Shown here piece by piece: positions 1-6,284 of a DNA stretch of 7,912 nucleotides (positions are counted from its first letter, which is position 1; each line of letters begins with the position of its first letter). Position numbers and translations under genes: made by a program. The notes below the pieces were generated by a model that was not told where the DNA came from, searched no databases, and saw only the letters and a list, made by a program, of their open reading frames with translations. The stretch comes from an uncultured Lysobacter sp. GTDB taxonomy: Bacteria > Pseudomonadota > Gammaproteobacteria > Xanthomonadales > Xanthomonadaceae. Where the stretch lies: assembly GCA_946479915.1 (NCBI GenBank), contig CAMLHR010000046.1, forward strand, positions 1 to 7,912, in the 5' to 3' direction.

Positions 1-845
1 TGAACCCGTCCGGCTCGATCAAGGCGCGCATCGCGCAGTACATGGTCGAGAAGGCCGAGGCGGAGGGCGTGCTCAAGCCCGGCGACACCATCGTCGAGGC
101 GACCAGCGGCAACACCGGCAATGCGCTGTCCATGGTCGCGGCGGTGAAGGGGTACCGGATGCTGGTCGTGATGCCCGAAGGGCTGTCGAACGAGCGCGTC
201 GCGATCTCGCGGGCGTACGGCGCGGACGTGAAGTTCGTCGGCCGCTTCCACGTCAACGCGGCGCTGGAGGAGGCGAAGCGGCTGGGCGGGCAGCCGGGCC
301 ATTTCGCGCCTGCGCAGTTCGAGTCCGAGTTCAACATCGAGGAGAACCGCGAAATCCTCGGCCGCGAGATCCTGGCGCAGCTGGGGGGCCGCAAGCCCGA
401 CGCGCTGGTGATGGGCGTGGGCACCGGCGGCACGTTGATCGGCGTGGGCCAGGCGTTCCGCGCTGTCAACCCGAAGGTGCGCCTGTTCGCGATGGAGCCG
501 TCGGAGTCGCAGACCATCCTGTGCGGCGAGATCGCCACGCACGAGATCGAGGGCATCTCCGACGGGTTCGTGCCCGGCATCTTCGCGCGCAACGCGTCGC
601 TGGTGGACGAGACGCTGTCGGTCTCCAGCCAGGAGGCGGTGGCCGAGATGCGGCGACTGGCCCGCGAACACGGGTTGCTGTGCGGTCCGAGTTCCGGCGC
701 CCACCTGGTTGCGGCGCGCCGCGTGCGCGAGCAACATCCGGAGCTGGAGACCGTCGTGACGCTGTTCTGCGACGAGGGCGAGAAGTACCTGCAGGAACAC
801 TTCTCGAAGGCCGCGCCGGAAGCGGTGGGCGACGCCTTCGGGTAG
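1..845 (+). CDS. PLP-dependent cysteine synthase, CysM-like, 5'-truncated
   Basis: This enzyme family joins O-acetylserine (or a related activated serine) with sulfide or thiosulfate to make cysteine in the cytoplasm, using pyridoxal phosphate. The reading frame is open from base 3 and begins directly with NPSGSIKAR, the motif carrying the Schiff-base lysine (visible residue 7), so roughly the first 35-40 residues lie outside the window; the ATG at 42 is internal. Further hallmarks are TSGNTG (visible residues 34-39, substrate carboxylate loop), GTGGT (about 140-144, phosphate-binding glycine loop) and GPSSGA (about 228-233), whose serine normally contacts the PLP ring nitrogen. The stretches PGIF..NASLVDE and the ending CDEGEKYL look closer to E. 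coli CysM than CysK from memory, but the CysK/CysM split cannot be settled here; a cystathionine beta-synthase-type paralogue is the other option. The stop at 843-845 abuts the convergent amidohydrolase stop. Confidence 0.93.
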   Translation, partial: NPSGSIKARIAQYMVEKAEAEGVLKPGDTIVEATSGNTGNALSMVAAVKGYRMLVVMPEGLSNERVAISRAYGADVKFVGRFHVNAALEEAKRLGGQPGHFAPAQFESEFNIEENREILGREILAQLGGRKPDALVMGVGTGGTLIGVGQAFRAVNPKVRLFAMEPSESQTILCGEIATHEIEGISDGFVPGIFARNASLVDETLSVSSQEAVAEMRRLAREHGLLCGPSSGAHLVAARRVREQHPELETVVTLFCDEGEKYLQEHFSKAAPEAVGDAFG

Positions 846-1784
846 TCAGCGTGCGTGGTGCGTCGCGATGGTGGCGGCGTCCAGCCGCAGGAACCGCGCG
901 GCGTTGTCGTAGAGGATCGCGCGACGCTGGGCGTCGTCGAGCCATTCGACCTGGTCGAGGCGGGCGAGCACCTCACCGAGCGGCAGGTTGTCGCTGCCGA
1001 ACATGATGCGGTTGCCGAATCCGGCGTCGACCAGGCGCCTGAGCGTGTCCTCGTATTGCGCGAACGGCATGGCGCCGTTGGTGATCGAGACGTCCACGTA
1101 GACGTTCGGGTAGTCGCGCAGCAGCGCGAGCGTCTCGTCCCAGAACGGGCCGTGGTCGCCGAGTCCCGCGCCGACGTGCTGCATCCACACCCGCAGTCCC
1201 GGATGGCGCTCGAGCACCGGGCGCAGCAGCGCGGGATTGCCCATGGCCGGGTCGTAGTCGGGGCAGCAGCCGGGCTCCTCGCGCGGCGAATGCGGCGCGC
1301 CCGGTCCCGGGCCGCGCTGCGTATGGATCCCCACCGGCAGGTCGAAGTCCGCGGCGAGCGCCCAGTAGGGCGCCAGGTGCGGGTTCCCGGGCGACAGGCC
1401 CGCATAGCTGATGATGATTTCGTGGAGCGTGCCGATCCTGCCGGCCGCGACCTGCGTGCGCAGCCAGTCGATGTCCGCCCAGCCCTCGTCCGCCGCGAAG
1501 CATCCGTAGCGTGGCTCGACCTGGTTGCGCGGGCAAGGCAGCAGCGGACCGGCGAGGAACCGGTCGGGCGCCACGTCGACCCAGCGGGCGACGTCGTCGT
1601 ACCCGGTCAGCGAGAGCAGCGCGAGCACGACGCCGTGTTCGTTCATCTCGGCGAGCGTGCGCTCGCGGTACGTCGCGTCGTCGCCGTCCGGCCACGACGC
1701 ATGCCGGTGGACGTCGATGATGGGACCCTCCACGGCGCCCGCGGCGCCACAGGCCAGGAGCGCGAGCAGCGCGAGCGACTTCAT
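846..1784 (-). CDS. exported amidohydrolase (amidohydrolase_2 family)
   Basis: A 312-residue metal-dependent TIM-barrel hydrolase of the amidohydrolase_2 (ACMSD-like) type; the substrate is unknown. Motifs match the family: DVHRH (H26, H28; the HxH of strand 1), GIHTQ (H154), WMQHVGAG (H203) and FGSDN (D265), followed by the usual C-terminal YDNAARFLRL. The N-terminus, MKSLALLALLACGAAGA then VEG, is a short signal peptide with a likely cleavage after residue 17, so the enzyme should be periplasmic or secreted; C12 after LLA is a poor but possible lipobox. An in-frame ATG lies two codons upstream at 1790, but the ribosome site GGGGAGG ends one base before it and sits about 7 bases from the ATG at 1784, so 1784 is chosen. 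Four further cysteines (C84, C95, C173, C174) lie in loops and could form disulfides. It follows the DUF421 gene by 51 bases on the same strand and may share its transcript. Confidence 0.88.
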   Translation of the reverse strand: MKSLALLALLACGAAGAVEGPIIDVHRHASWPDGDDATYRERTLAEMNEHGVVLALLSLTGYDDVARWVDVAPDRFLAGPLLPCPRNQVEPRYGCFAADEGWADIDWLRTQVAAGRIGTLHEIIISYAGLSPGNPHLAPYWALAADFDLPVGIHTQRGPGPGAPHSPREEPGCCPDYDPAMGNPALLRPVLERHPGLRVWMQHVGAGLGDHGPFWDETLALLRDYPNVYVDVSITNGAMPFAQYEDTLRRLVDAGFGNRIMFGSDNLPLGEVLARLDQVEWLDDAQRRAILYDNAARFLRLDAATIATHHAR

Positions 1785-1791
1785 CGGCATG

Positions 1792-1815
1792 CCTCCCCCA
1801 CCGGACGCCGGGGAG
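1792..1815 (-). promoter_or_regulatory. ribosome binding site that sets the amidohydrolase start, within a possible hairpin
   Basis: Read on the minus strand, GGGGAGG (1798 to 1792) is a strong Shine-Dalgarno sequence. It is one base from the ATG at 1790 and about seven from the ATG at 1784, favouring the latter. Just upstream, CTCCCC (1815 to 1810) is the exact complement of GGGGAG (1798 to 1793), with an 11-base loop, so the site could be masked in mRNA. The pairing is seen in the sequence; any regulatory role is inference, and such matches are not rare in DNA this rich in GC. Confidence 0.45.
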
Positions 1816-1835
1816 TGTACGCCCCGTGCCGTGCC

Positions 1836-2285
1836 CTAGGGCTTGTCCTCCGGCACCACGGAGATCTTGCCGTCGTTCTCGACGGTCGCGTGTTCGATCT
1901 CGTCCATCCGCTGCACGCCCTGGGTCGCGCGGCCGGCGGACAGCACCTCGTCCTTGTCCACGCGCAGCTTGTCCGCGGCGACCTTGTCCCACTTGCCCTC
2001 GCGCAGCACGCGCACGGGCACGCCGTCGAGCCACTTGCTTGCCGCCGGCGAGTAGTGCTTGGCCACCGACAGCACGATGCTGATGCCCACGAGCGTCATG
2101 ATCAGCAGCATCGCGTTGGTGATGGATTCGTCGCCGTCCACCATCGCCTGCTGCGTGGTCTCGGAAATGATCAGCAGCAGCACCAGTTCGAACGGCGACG
2201 TCTGGGCGAGCGTGCGCTTGCCGGCGATGCGGAAGATCAGGAACAGGAAGGCGTAGACGACGACGCCGCGGAGGATGGATTCCAT
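1836..2285 (-). CDS. DUF421 (YetF-like) membrane protein
   Basis: A 149-residue inner-membrane protein with three predicted helices (about residues 5-21, 30-44 and 55-75) and a cytosolic C-terminal half. The segment GKRTLAQTSPFELVLLLIISE (starting at residue 22) is the conserved signature of DUF421/YetF proteins, and the C-terminal KLRVDKDEVL ... EIEHATVENDGKISVV matches the small alpha/beta domain of that family ending in the usual 'ExDGxiSVv' strand. Family members such as Bacillus YetF are often about 220-230 residues with a longer C-terminal part, so this is a short version that looks complete rather than broken. No biochemical activity is firmly established for the family. The ATG at 2285 is preceded by GAGG seven bases away, and that GAGG overlaps the TGA of the gene upstream, implying co-translation with it. 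Confidence 0.9.
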   Translation of the reverse strand: MESILRGVVVYAFLFLIFRIAGKRTLAQTSPFELVLLLIISETTQQAMVDGDESITNAMLLIMTLVGISIVLSVAKHYSPAASKWLDGVPVRVLREGKWDKVAADKLRVDKDEVLSAGRATQGVQRMDEIEHATVENDGKISVVPEDKP

Positions 2286-2294
2286 GACGAGGCC

Positions 2295-2801
2295 TCAGGG
2301 GAAGACGAAGTGGTCGACCTGCAGCGGCTCGGCGCCCGCGACGCGGATCTCGCCGCGCACGGCGCCGAACGTGGTGGGGTGGTACTCGATCACGACGCGG
2401 CGCGACCGGTCGCCGCCCGGTGCCATGGCGAACTCGAACTCGGTGAAGCCAGGGCCGGCGCGGACCGATGCCGGCTCGGGGATGATCGCGTCGATCTGCG
2501 CTTCCTCGAGCAGCGTGTCGGCCAGGCGCACCCGCACCGCGCCGTCCCGCGCGACCGAGGGGGCGATGTCGAAACGGTAGGCGGTCGGCGCCTTCGCGCG
2601 CTGCAGACGGTCGTAATCGACGGTCAGCGTGCCGGGCGTGCCGGCCTGCGCCCTGCCCAGTGGTCCGTTGCCCAGCAGGCCCAACAGCCCGGCGAGCAGC
2701 AGCAGCGCCATGACGCCCCAGCCGGCGCGCTCGATCGCCCACTCGCGCCGCTGGTGCGCGCGGTCCTCGTTGATCTGGATGCCTTCGACCGACTTCGCCA
2801 T
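2295..2801 (-). CDS. membrane-anchored protein of unknown function, partner of DUF421 gene
   Basis: A 168-residue protein that I cannot assign to a named family. It has a charged cytosolic N-terminus (residues 1-26, rich in E, D and R), one hydrophobic helix (about 27-44, rich in Leu, Ala and Gly) and a domain of about 120 residues predicted outside the membrane, with alternating beta-type segments such as AVRVRLAD, FTEFEFAM, RRVVIEYH and the C-terminal VDHFVFP. By the positive-inside pattern (RR at 18-19, R25) the C-terminal domain should face the periplasm. The start at 2801 is supported by GAGG eight bases upstream; the frame stays open far upstream into the MATE gene, but that is a shadow of the MATE coding strand. 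Only nine bases separate its stop from the DUF421 start. I recall similar anchored proteins ending in an F-V-Y/F-P motif beside DUF421 genes in other proteobacteria, which should be verified. Confidence 0.8.
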   Translation of the reverse strand: MAKSVEGIQINEDRAHQRREWAIERAGWGVMALLLLAGLLGLLGNGPLGRAQAGTPGTLTVDYDRLQRAKAPTAYRFDIAPSVARDGAVRVRLADTLLEEAQIDAIIPEPASVRAGPGFTEFEFAMAPGGDRSRRVVIEYHPTTFGAVRGEIRVAGAEPLQVDHFVFP

Positions 2802-2891
2802 GGGACCGACCTCGCTGGGGGGGCAAGTCATAGGCCGCCCAGCGGGGAGGCCGCGTGAACGGTACGATGCGCGGCCGCAAGGGGAACACGC
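2802..2891. promoter_or_regulatory. divergent intergenic region between DUF421 cluster and MATE gene
   Basis: This 90-base gap must hold the start signals for both the minus-strand cluster and the MATE gene. Toward MATE, GGTACGATGCGC (2861-2872) offers a -10-like TACGAT. Toward the cluster, TATGAC (read minus, 2833 to 2828) is a weak -10-like hexamer with no convincing -35 partner. A run of seven G (2817-2823; C7 on the mRNA strand of the cluster) lies just upstream of the minus-strand ribosome site. I see no clear operator palindrome. Confidence 0.4.
2861..2872 (+). promoter_or_regulatory. putative -10 region of MATE promoter
   Basis: GGTACGATGCGC contains TACGAT (2863-2868), four of six matches to TATAAT. 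No good -35 hexamer is visible 16-18 bases upstream. The same pattern, GGTAGGATTCGC, occurs upstream of the YIP1 operon at a near-identical distance from an AAGGGG ribosome site, which is the main support. The implied leader would be about 17 bases. Confidence 0.35.
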
Positions 2892-4274
2892 ATGGCCTCC
2901 GGACCCTCCCTGCTCGACGCCATCCGCGGCACCGACGCGGACTACACGAAGATCCCGCTGCGCCGCGCCGTGTTCCTGCTGTCGGTGCCGATGGTGCTCG
3001 AGCTGGTGCTCGAGTCCACCTTCGCGGTCGCCGACATCTTCTTCGTGGCGAAGCTCGGCGCGTCCGCGGTCGCCACCGTCGGGCTGACCGAGACCTTCCT
3101 GTTCCTGCTGTACTCGATCGCGATGGGGCTGGCGATGGCCGTCACCGCGGTGGTGGCCCGGCGCGTGGGCGAGGGCAGGCGCGACGAGGCCGCGGTCACG
3201 GCGGTGCAGGCGATCGGCATCGCGGTGCTGGCGTCGGTGCCGTTCGCGGTGGTCGGCATCACGTTCGCGCGGGACCTGCTGGCGCTGATGGGCGCGGATG
3301 CGTGGACGCTCGAGCACGGCGTGGCCTACATGCAGTGGATGCTCGGCGGGAACGCGGTGATCCTGCTGCTGTTCGTGATCAACGCGATCTACCGCGGCGC
3401 GGGCGATGCGGCCATCGCGATGCGGGTGCTGTGGGTCGCCAACGGCCTGAACATCGTGCTCGACCCGATCCTGATCTTCGGCTTCGGCCCGGTCCCGGCG
3501 ATGGGCATCGAGGGCGCCGCCATCGCGACCAACATCGGGCGCGGCGCGGGCGTGGCGATGCAGTTGTGGATCCTGTTCCGCGGCGGCGAGCACATCCGGG
3601 TGCTGCCGTCGCAGCTGCGCGTGCACGGCGCCGTCGCATGGAACATCGTGCGCACCTCGCTGGGCGGCATCGGCCAGATGATCATCGCGATGACGTCGTG
3701 GATCTTCCTGATGCGGATCCTGGCCAGTGTCGGCAGCGAGGCGGTGGCCGCCGCGACGATCGCCATCCGCATCATGATGTTCATGATCATGCCGGCCTGG
3801 GGCATGTCGAACGCGGCGGCGACGCTGGTGGGGCAGAACCTGGGCGCCGGCGAACCCGGGCGCGCCGAGTCCGCGGTGTGGCGCATCGGCTGGTACAACA
3901 TGGCGTACCTGGTCGGCGTGTCGGTGCTGTTCTTCCTGTTCCCGACGGGGCTGGTCGGCCTGTTCACGGCCGACCCCGCGGTGGTCGCCATCGGCGGCGA
4001 GTGGCTGCGGATCCTGTCGTACTCGTTCTTCGTCTACGGCTGGTGGATGGTCACCGTGCAGGCGTTCAACGGCGCCGGCGACACGGTGACGCCGACCCGC
4101 ATCAACTTCGTCTTCTTCTGGCTGATCCAGATCCCGCTGTGCTGGTACCTCGCGCTGCACCTGGGCTGGATGGAGACCGGCGTGTTCTGGGGCGTGTTCG
4201 TGTCCGAGACCTCCGTCGGGCTGTTCACGCTCTGGCTGTTCACCCGTGGCGGGTGGAAGACGAAGCAGGTCTGA
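2892..4274 (+). CDS. MATE-family multidrug efflux transporter
   Basis: A 460-residue inner-membrane antiporter that would export drugs or metabolites in exchange for Na+ or H+. Length and hydrophobicity fit the family's twelve helices arranged as two related halves. Signatures visible are the N-terminal helix with an acidic residue (VLELVLEST, E37 and E41), the helix 2 segment FAVADIFFVAKLG with D48, RGAGD (168-172), LDPILIFG (190-197), the second-half VGQNLGAGEP (313-322) and the repeat NGAGD (393-397), mirroring RGAGD in the first half. The start at 2892 has AAGGGGA (2879-2885) six bases upstream. It stands alone, divergent from the DUF421 cluster and separated from the next gene by 94 bases with its own promoter-like box. 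NorM, DinF and MatE-type subgroups cannot be distinguished by eye, and the substrate is unknown. Confidence 0.93.
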   Translation: MASGPSLLDAIRGTDADYTKIPLRRAVFLLSVPMVLELVLESTFAVADIFFVAKLGASAVATVGLTETFLFLLYSIAMGLAMAVTAVVARRVGEGRRDEAAVTAVQAIGIAVLASVPFAVVGITFARDLLALMGADAWTLEHGVAYMQWMLGGNAVILLLFVINAIYRGAGDAAIAMRVLWVANGLNIVLDPILIFGFGPVPAMGIEGAAIATNIGRGAGVAMQLWILFRGGEHIRVLPSQLRVHGAVAWNIVRTSLGGIGQMIIAMTSWIFLMRILASVGSEAVAAATIAIRIMMFMIMPAWGMSNAAATLVGQNLGAGEPGRAESAVWRIGWYNMAYLVGVSVLFFLFPTGLVGLFTADPAVVAIGGEWLRILSYSFFVYGWWMVTVQAFNGAGDTVTPTRINFVFFWLIQIPLCWYLALHLGWMETGVFWGVFVSETSVGLFTLWLFTRGGWKTKQV

Positions 4275-4300
4275 GGACGGGAAGGATGACCATCGGCGGG

Positions 4301-4320
4301 TGCCCGGGGTGCCCCCGGCA
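4301..4320 (+). other. GC-rich hairpin after MATE gene
   Basis: The arms TGCC-C-GGGG and CCCCC-GGCA fold into a near-perfect stem with one C/C mismatch and a four-base loop. It lies 27 bases after the MATE stop. No T-run follows, so it is a poor intrinsic terminator but could slow polymerase or separate the MATE transcript from the next operon. Confidence 0.35.
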
Positions 4321-4332
4321 GGTAGGATTCGC
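4321..4332 (+). promoter_or_regulatory. putative -10 region of YIP1-exporter operon promoter
   Basis: GGTAGGATTCGC includes TAGGAT (4323-4328), four of six matches to TATAAT, and lines up with GGTACGATGCGC upstream of the MATE gene. A recognisable -35 is missing; the upstream bases are occupied by the hairpin at 4301-4320. Its place just before the first gene of the operon fits a promoter. Confidence 0.35.
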
Positions 4333-4339
4333 CGTTCCG

Positions 4340-4368
4340 AAGGGGGAACACCAAGGGGAATTCACGCC
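4340..4368 (+). promoter_or_regulatory. duplicated ribosome binding site before YIP1 gene
   Basis: Two adjacent copies of a Shine-Dalgarno block are present: AAGGGGGAACACC (4340-4352) and AAGGGGAATTCACGCC (4353-4368). The second is correctly spaced, eight bases from the ATG at 4369, and decides that start over the in-frame upstream ATG at 4246, which lies inside the MATE gene. The first copy closely matches the MATE ribosome site (AAGGGGAACACGC) and has no start codon of its own. Confidence 0.6.
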
Positions 4369-5043
4369 ATGAGCCATCTGGTCGACATTTACCTCCAGCC
4401 CGGCAAGGTCTTCGCCGAGCTGAAGCAGAAGCCCGCGTTCTGGCTGCCGCTGCTGCTGATCGCGGTCTCGTCCGCCCTGGTGGTCGTGCTGTACTACATG
4501 CGGGTGGACCCGGACTTCGCGCTCGACCAGCTGGTCCGGGCGAGCGCCGGCGACATGAGCGCCGCAGAGGTCGAGCAGATGCGGTCGGTCATGCCGGACG
4601 CGCAGCGGATGGGCTGGTTCGGCGCGATCTCCGCGCTCGTCGGGTCGCTGGCGGTGACCGCGATCTTCGCGCTGTACTTCATGCTGGCCGGCAAGGTGGC
4701 CGGGGCGGCGGTCTCGTTCCGGCACGGCCTGAGCCTGGTGAGCTGGTCGAGCATGCCGATGCTGCTCGGCACGATCGTCGTGTTGGTGGGCGTGCTGACG
4801 ATGGAGCCGCGGACGACGTTCGAGTCCCTGGGCCTGCTCAACGTGGACCCGTTGCTGGTGCAGCTGCCGCCGGACCACAAGTGGAACGTCGTGGCCCAGG
4901 CCTTCAGCCTTCTCAATTTCTGGACCTGGTTCCTGCTGGCGCTGGGATGGCGCACCTGGACGCGCAGCGGCTGGGTCGCCTCCATCCTCGTGGCGGTGCT
5001 GCCCAGCCTGGTGGTGTTCGGGCTGATGGCGCTGTTTGCATGA
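4369..5043 (+). CDS. YIP1-family membrane protein
   Basis: A 224-residue polytopic inner-membrane protein of the YIP1 family. The N-terminus, VDIYLQPGKVFAELKQKPAFWLPLLL, is the typical bacterial YIP1 opening: an amphipathic 'P..vF..l...P.fw.pl' segment leading into the first helix. Five hydrophobic helices are visible at about 24-44, 84-106, 124-144, 175-194 and 202-223, with a soluble loop of roughly 40 residues (45-83, acidic and Met-rich) between the first two. Bacterial members have no settled function; eukaryotic relatives act in vesicle trafficking with Rab GTPases, which cannot be transferred here. Its TGA overlaps the ATG of the adaptor gene (ATGA at 5040-5043), so it is the first gene of the exporter operon and may be a subunit or assembly factor; that role is inference. 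Confidence 0.88.
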   Translation: MSHLVDIYLQPGKVFAELKQKPAFWLPLLLIAVSSALVVVLYYMRVDPDFALDQLVRASAGDMSAAEVEQMRSVMPDAQRMGWFGAISALVGSLAVTAIFALYFMLAGKVAGAAVSFRHGLSLVSWSSMPMLLGTIVVLVGVLTMEPRTTFESLGLLNVDPLLVQLPPDHKWNVVAQAFSLLNFWTWFLLALGWRTWTRSGWVASILVAVLPSLVVFGLMALFA

Positions 5044-6284
5044 AGCTGGACAAGCGTTGGCTGGCGGCGAGCCTGGTCGTCGCGGTGCTGGTGGTGCCGT
5101 TCCTCGCCAGGCAGGCCGGTGGGGACGCGGCGGTCGAGGTGGAGATCGATCCCGCGGCCGAGCGCGACATCCGCCCGACCATCCTGGCGTCCGGCGTGCT
5201 CGCCTACCGCAACGAGGTGAACCTCACGGCGGAGGTCGTGGCCAAGGTGACCAGCATCGCGGTCCAGGAAGGTGACATGGTGGAGGCCGGCGAGGTCGTG
5301 CTGGAACTCGACCCGGAGACCTATCGCAACGCCATCGAGCGCGAGCAGGCCAGCCGCCGCCAGAGCGTGATCAACATCCAGCGCCAGCGGGTCACGCTCG
5401 AACTGCGCGAGAAGCAGTACGACCGCGCGCGGCAGCTGGTCGAGGACCAGCTGATCGGACAGGAGGCGTTCGAGGAGACCCGCAACCAGCTGCGCATCGC
5501 GCAGGTGGAGCTGCAGTCCAGCGAGGAAGCGTTGCGCCGCGCCGACGCGGTCCTCGGCGAGGCGCGCGAGCAGCTCGAGAAGACGGAGGTACGTTCGCCG
5601 ATTTCCGGCCGGGTGGTGTCGCTGCCGATCAAGGTGGGCGAGACCGCGATCCCGTCCACCTCGTCGCTGGCCGGTGCCAAGCTGATGACCATCGCCAACA
5701 CCTCGGCGATCCAGGCCGAGCTGCAGGTGGACGAGGGCGACATCGGCAAGGTGCCGGTCGATCAGCAGGTGGACATCTACGCCGCGGCGTACCCGGACCA
5801 GGCGCTCTCGGGCCGGGTTGGGCAGATCGCGCTGGCGCCGACGGTGTCGGGGCAGAGCCGCGCGTACGAGGTCACCGTCGACATCCAGGTGCCGGAGGGC
5901 CTCGAGCTGCGCTCCGGGATGAGCGCGCGCGCGGACATCTTCCTGAGCGACGGGTCGAAGAAGCTCGCCGTCCCGGTGGAGGCGGTGCTCTCGGACGACG
6001 GCGAAGGCGACGAGGCCGGCCATTACGTGTGGGTCGCGCGCGACGGCCGGGCCGAAAAGGTCGAGGTCGAGACCGGCGTGTCGGACGATCGCTGGGAAGA
6101 GATCACGGAGGGGCTGGTGATCGGCGACGCGGTGATCGTCGGGCCCGCGCGGACGCTGCGCCGGCTCAACGAGGGCGACGAGGTCACGCCGGCGGATGAC
6201 GACAAAGACGACGACGAAGACGCCGACGCGGACGACACCGACGACGCCGAAGGCGATGACGACGGCGGGGACGCGGCCGGATGA
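5040..6284 (+). CDS. MacA-like periplasmic adaptor (HlyD/RND-type membrane fusion protein)
   Basis: A 414-residue adaptor that would bridge the inner-membrane ABC pump and a TolC-like outer-membrane channel. An N-terminal hydrophobic anchor (about 7-23) is followed by a split lipoyl/biotinyl domain (about 60-93 and 181-200, with [17 protein letters not shown] and [12 protein letters not shown]), an alpha-helical coiled-coil hairpin (about 94-180), a beta-barrel (about 220-300) and a membrane-proximal domain (about 305-375). At the hairpin tip, R129 and L133 align with the R-x3-L-x6-S TolC-docking pattern of adaptors, but the last position is G140 instead of Ser. There is no Cys at the anchor, so it is not a lipoprotein. 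The C-terminus carries an extreme Asp-rich tail (from about 379). The chosen ATG at 5040 overlaps the YIP1 stop; the frame extends back to 4881 only as a shadow of YIP1. No strong ribosome site precedes it, consistent with translational coupling. Confidence 0.92.
   Translation: MKLDKRWLAASLVVAVLVVPFLARQAGGDAAVEVEIDPAAERDIRPTILASGVLAYRNEVNLTAEVVAKVTSIAVQEGDMVEAGEVVLELDPETYRNAIEREQASRRQSVINIQRQRVTLELREKQYDRARQLVEDQLIGQEAFEETRNQLRIAQVELQSSEEALRRADAVLGEAREQLEKTEVRSPISGRVVSLPIKVGETAIPSTSSLAGAKLMTIANTSAIQAELQVDEGDIGKVPVDQQVDIYAAAYPDQALSGRVGQIALAPTVSGQSRAYEVTVDIQVPEGLELRSGMSARADIFLSDGSKKLAVPVEAVLSDDGEGDEAGHYVWVARDGRAEKVEVETGVSDDRWEEITEGLVIGDAVIVGPARTLRRLNEGDEVTPADDDKDDDEDADADDTDDAEGDDDGGDAAG
6195..6272 (+). 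repeat. GAC/GAT-rich low-complexity tract encoding Asp-rich tail
   Basis: Residues 386-411 of the adaptor contain 16 Asp and 2 Glu out of 26, with one Lys. The DNA is an imperfect run of GAC, GAT and GCC triplets that stays in frame to the adaptor stop at 6282-6284. Triplet slippage is a plausible origin, and tail length may vary between strains. Confidence 0.75.

Noticed and set aside
18..29. Ala instead of Asp/Cys after the PLP lysine (SIKAR) in the cysteine synthase
   Set aside because: This position varies within the family (Cys in E. coli CysK, Asp in CysM as I recall), so the change is not a sign of lost activity.
855..2858. A 667-codon open frame on the plus strand
   Set aside because: It runs antisense to three well-supported minus-strand genes, its product is dominated by Arg, Val, Ala and His with no recognisable domain, and it reflects the lack of stop codons in GC-rich DNA.
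973..2889. A 638-codon open frame on the minus strand
   Set aside because: It is another frame of the same minus-strand genes; the translation is Arg/Gly/Ala-rich and lacks motifs.
2802..4160. An N-terminal extension of the anchored protein antisense to the MATE gene
   Set aside because: The extension is low-complexity (Arg, His, Asp-rich), lies opposite a clear MATE gene, and a good ribosome site precedes the ATG at 2801.
4301..4320. Rho-independent terminator after the MATE gene
   Set aside because: A stem is present but no T-run follows it, so it is listed only as a hairpin.
4246..4368. An earlier in-frame start for the YIP1 gene
   Set aside because: It would overlap the end of MATE and add a charged, non-conserved N-terminus; the ATG at 4369 has an ideal ribosome site and starts the family-typical sequence.
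4494..6023. A 509-codon minus-strand open frame opposite YIP1 and the adaptor
   Set aside because: It is the antisense shadow of two clear membrane-protein genes, with no domain signature.
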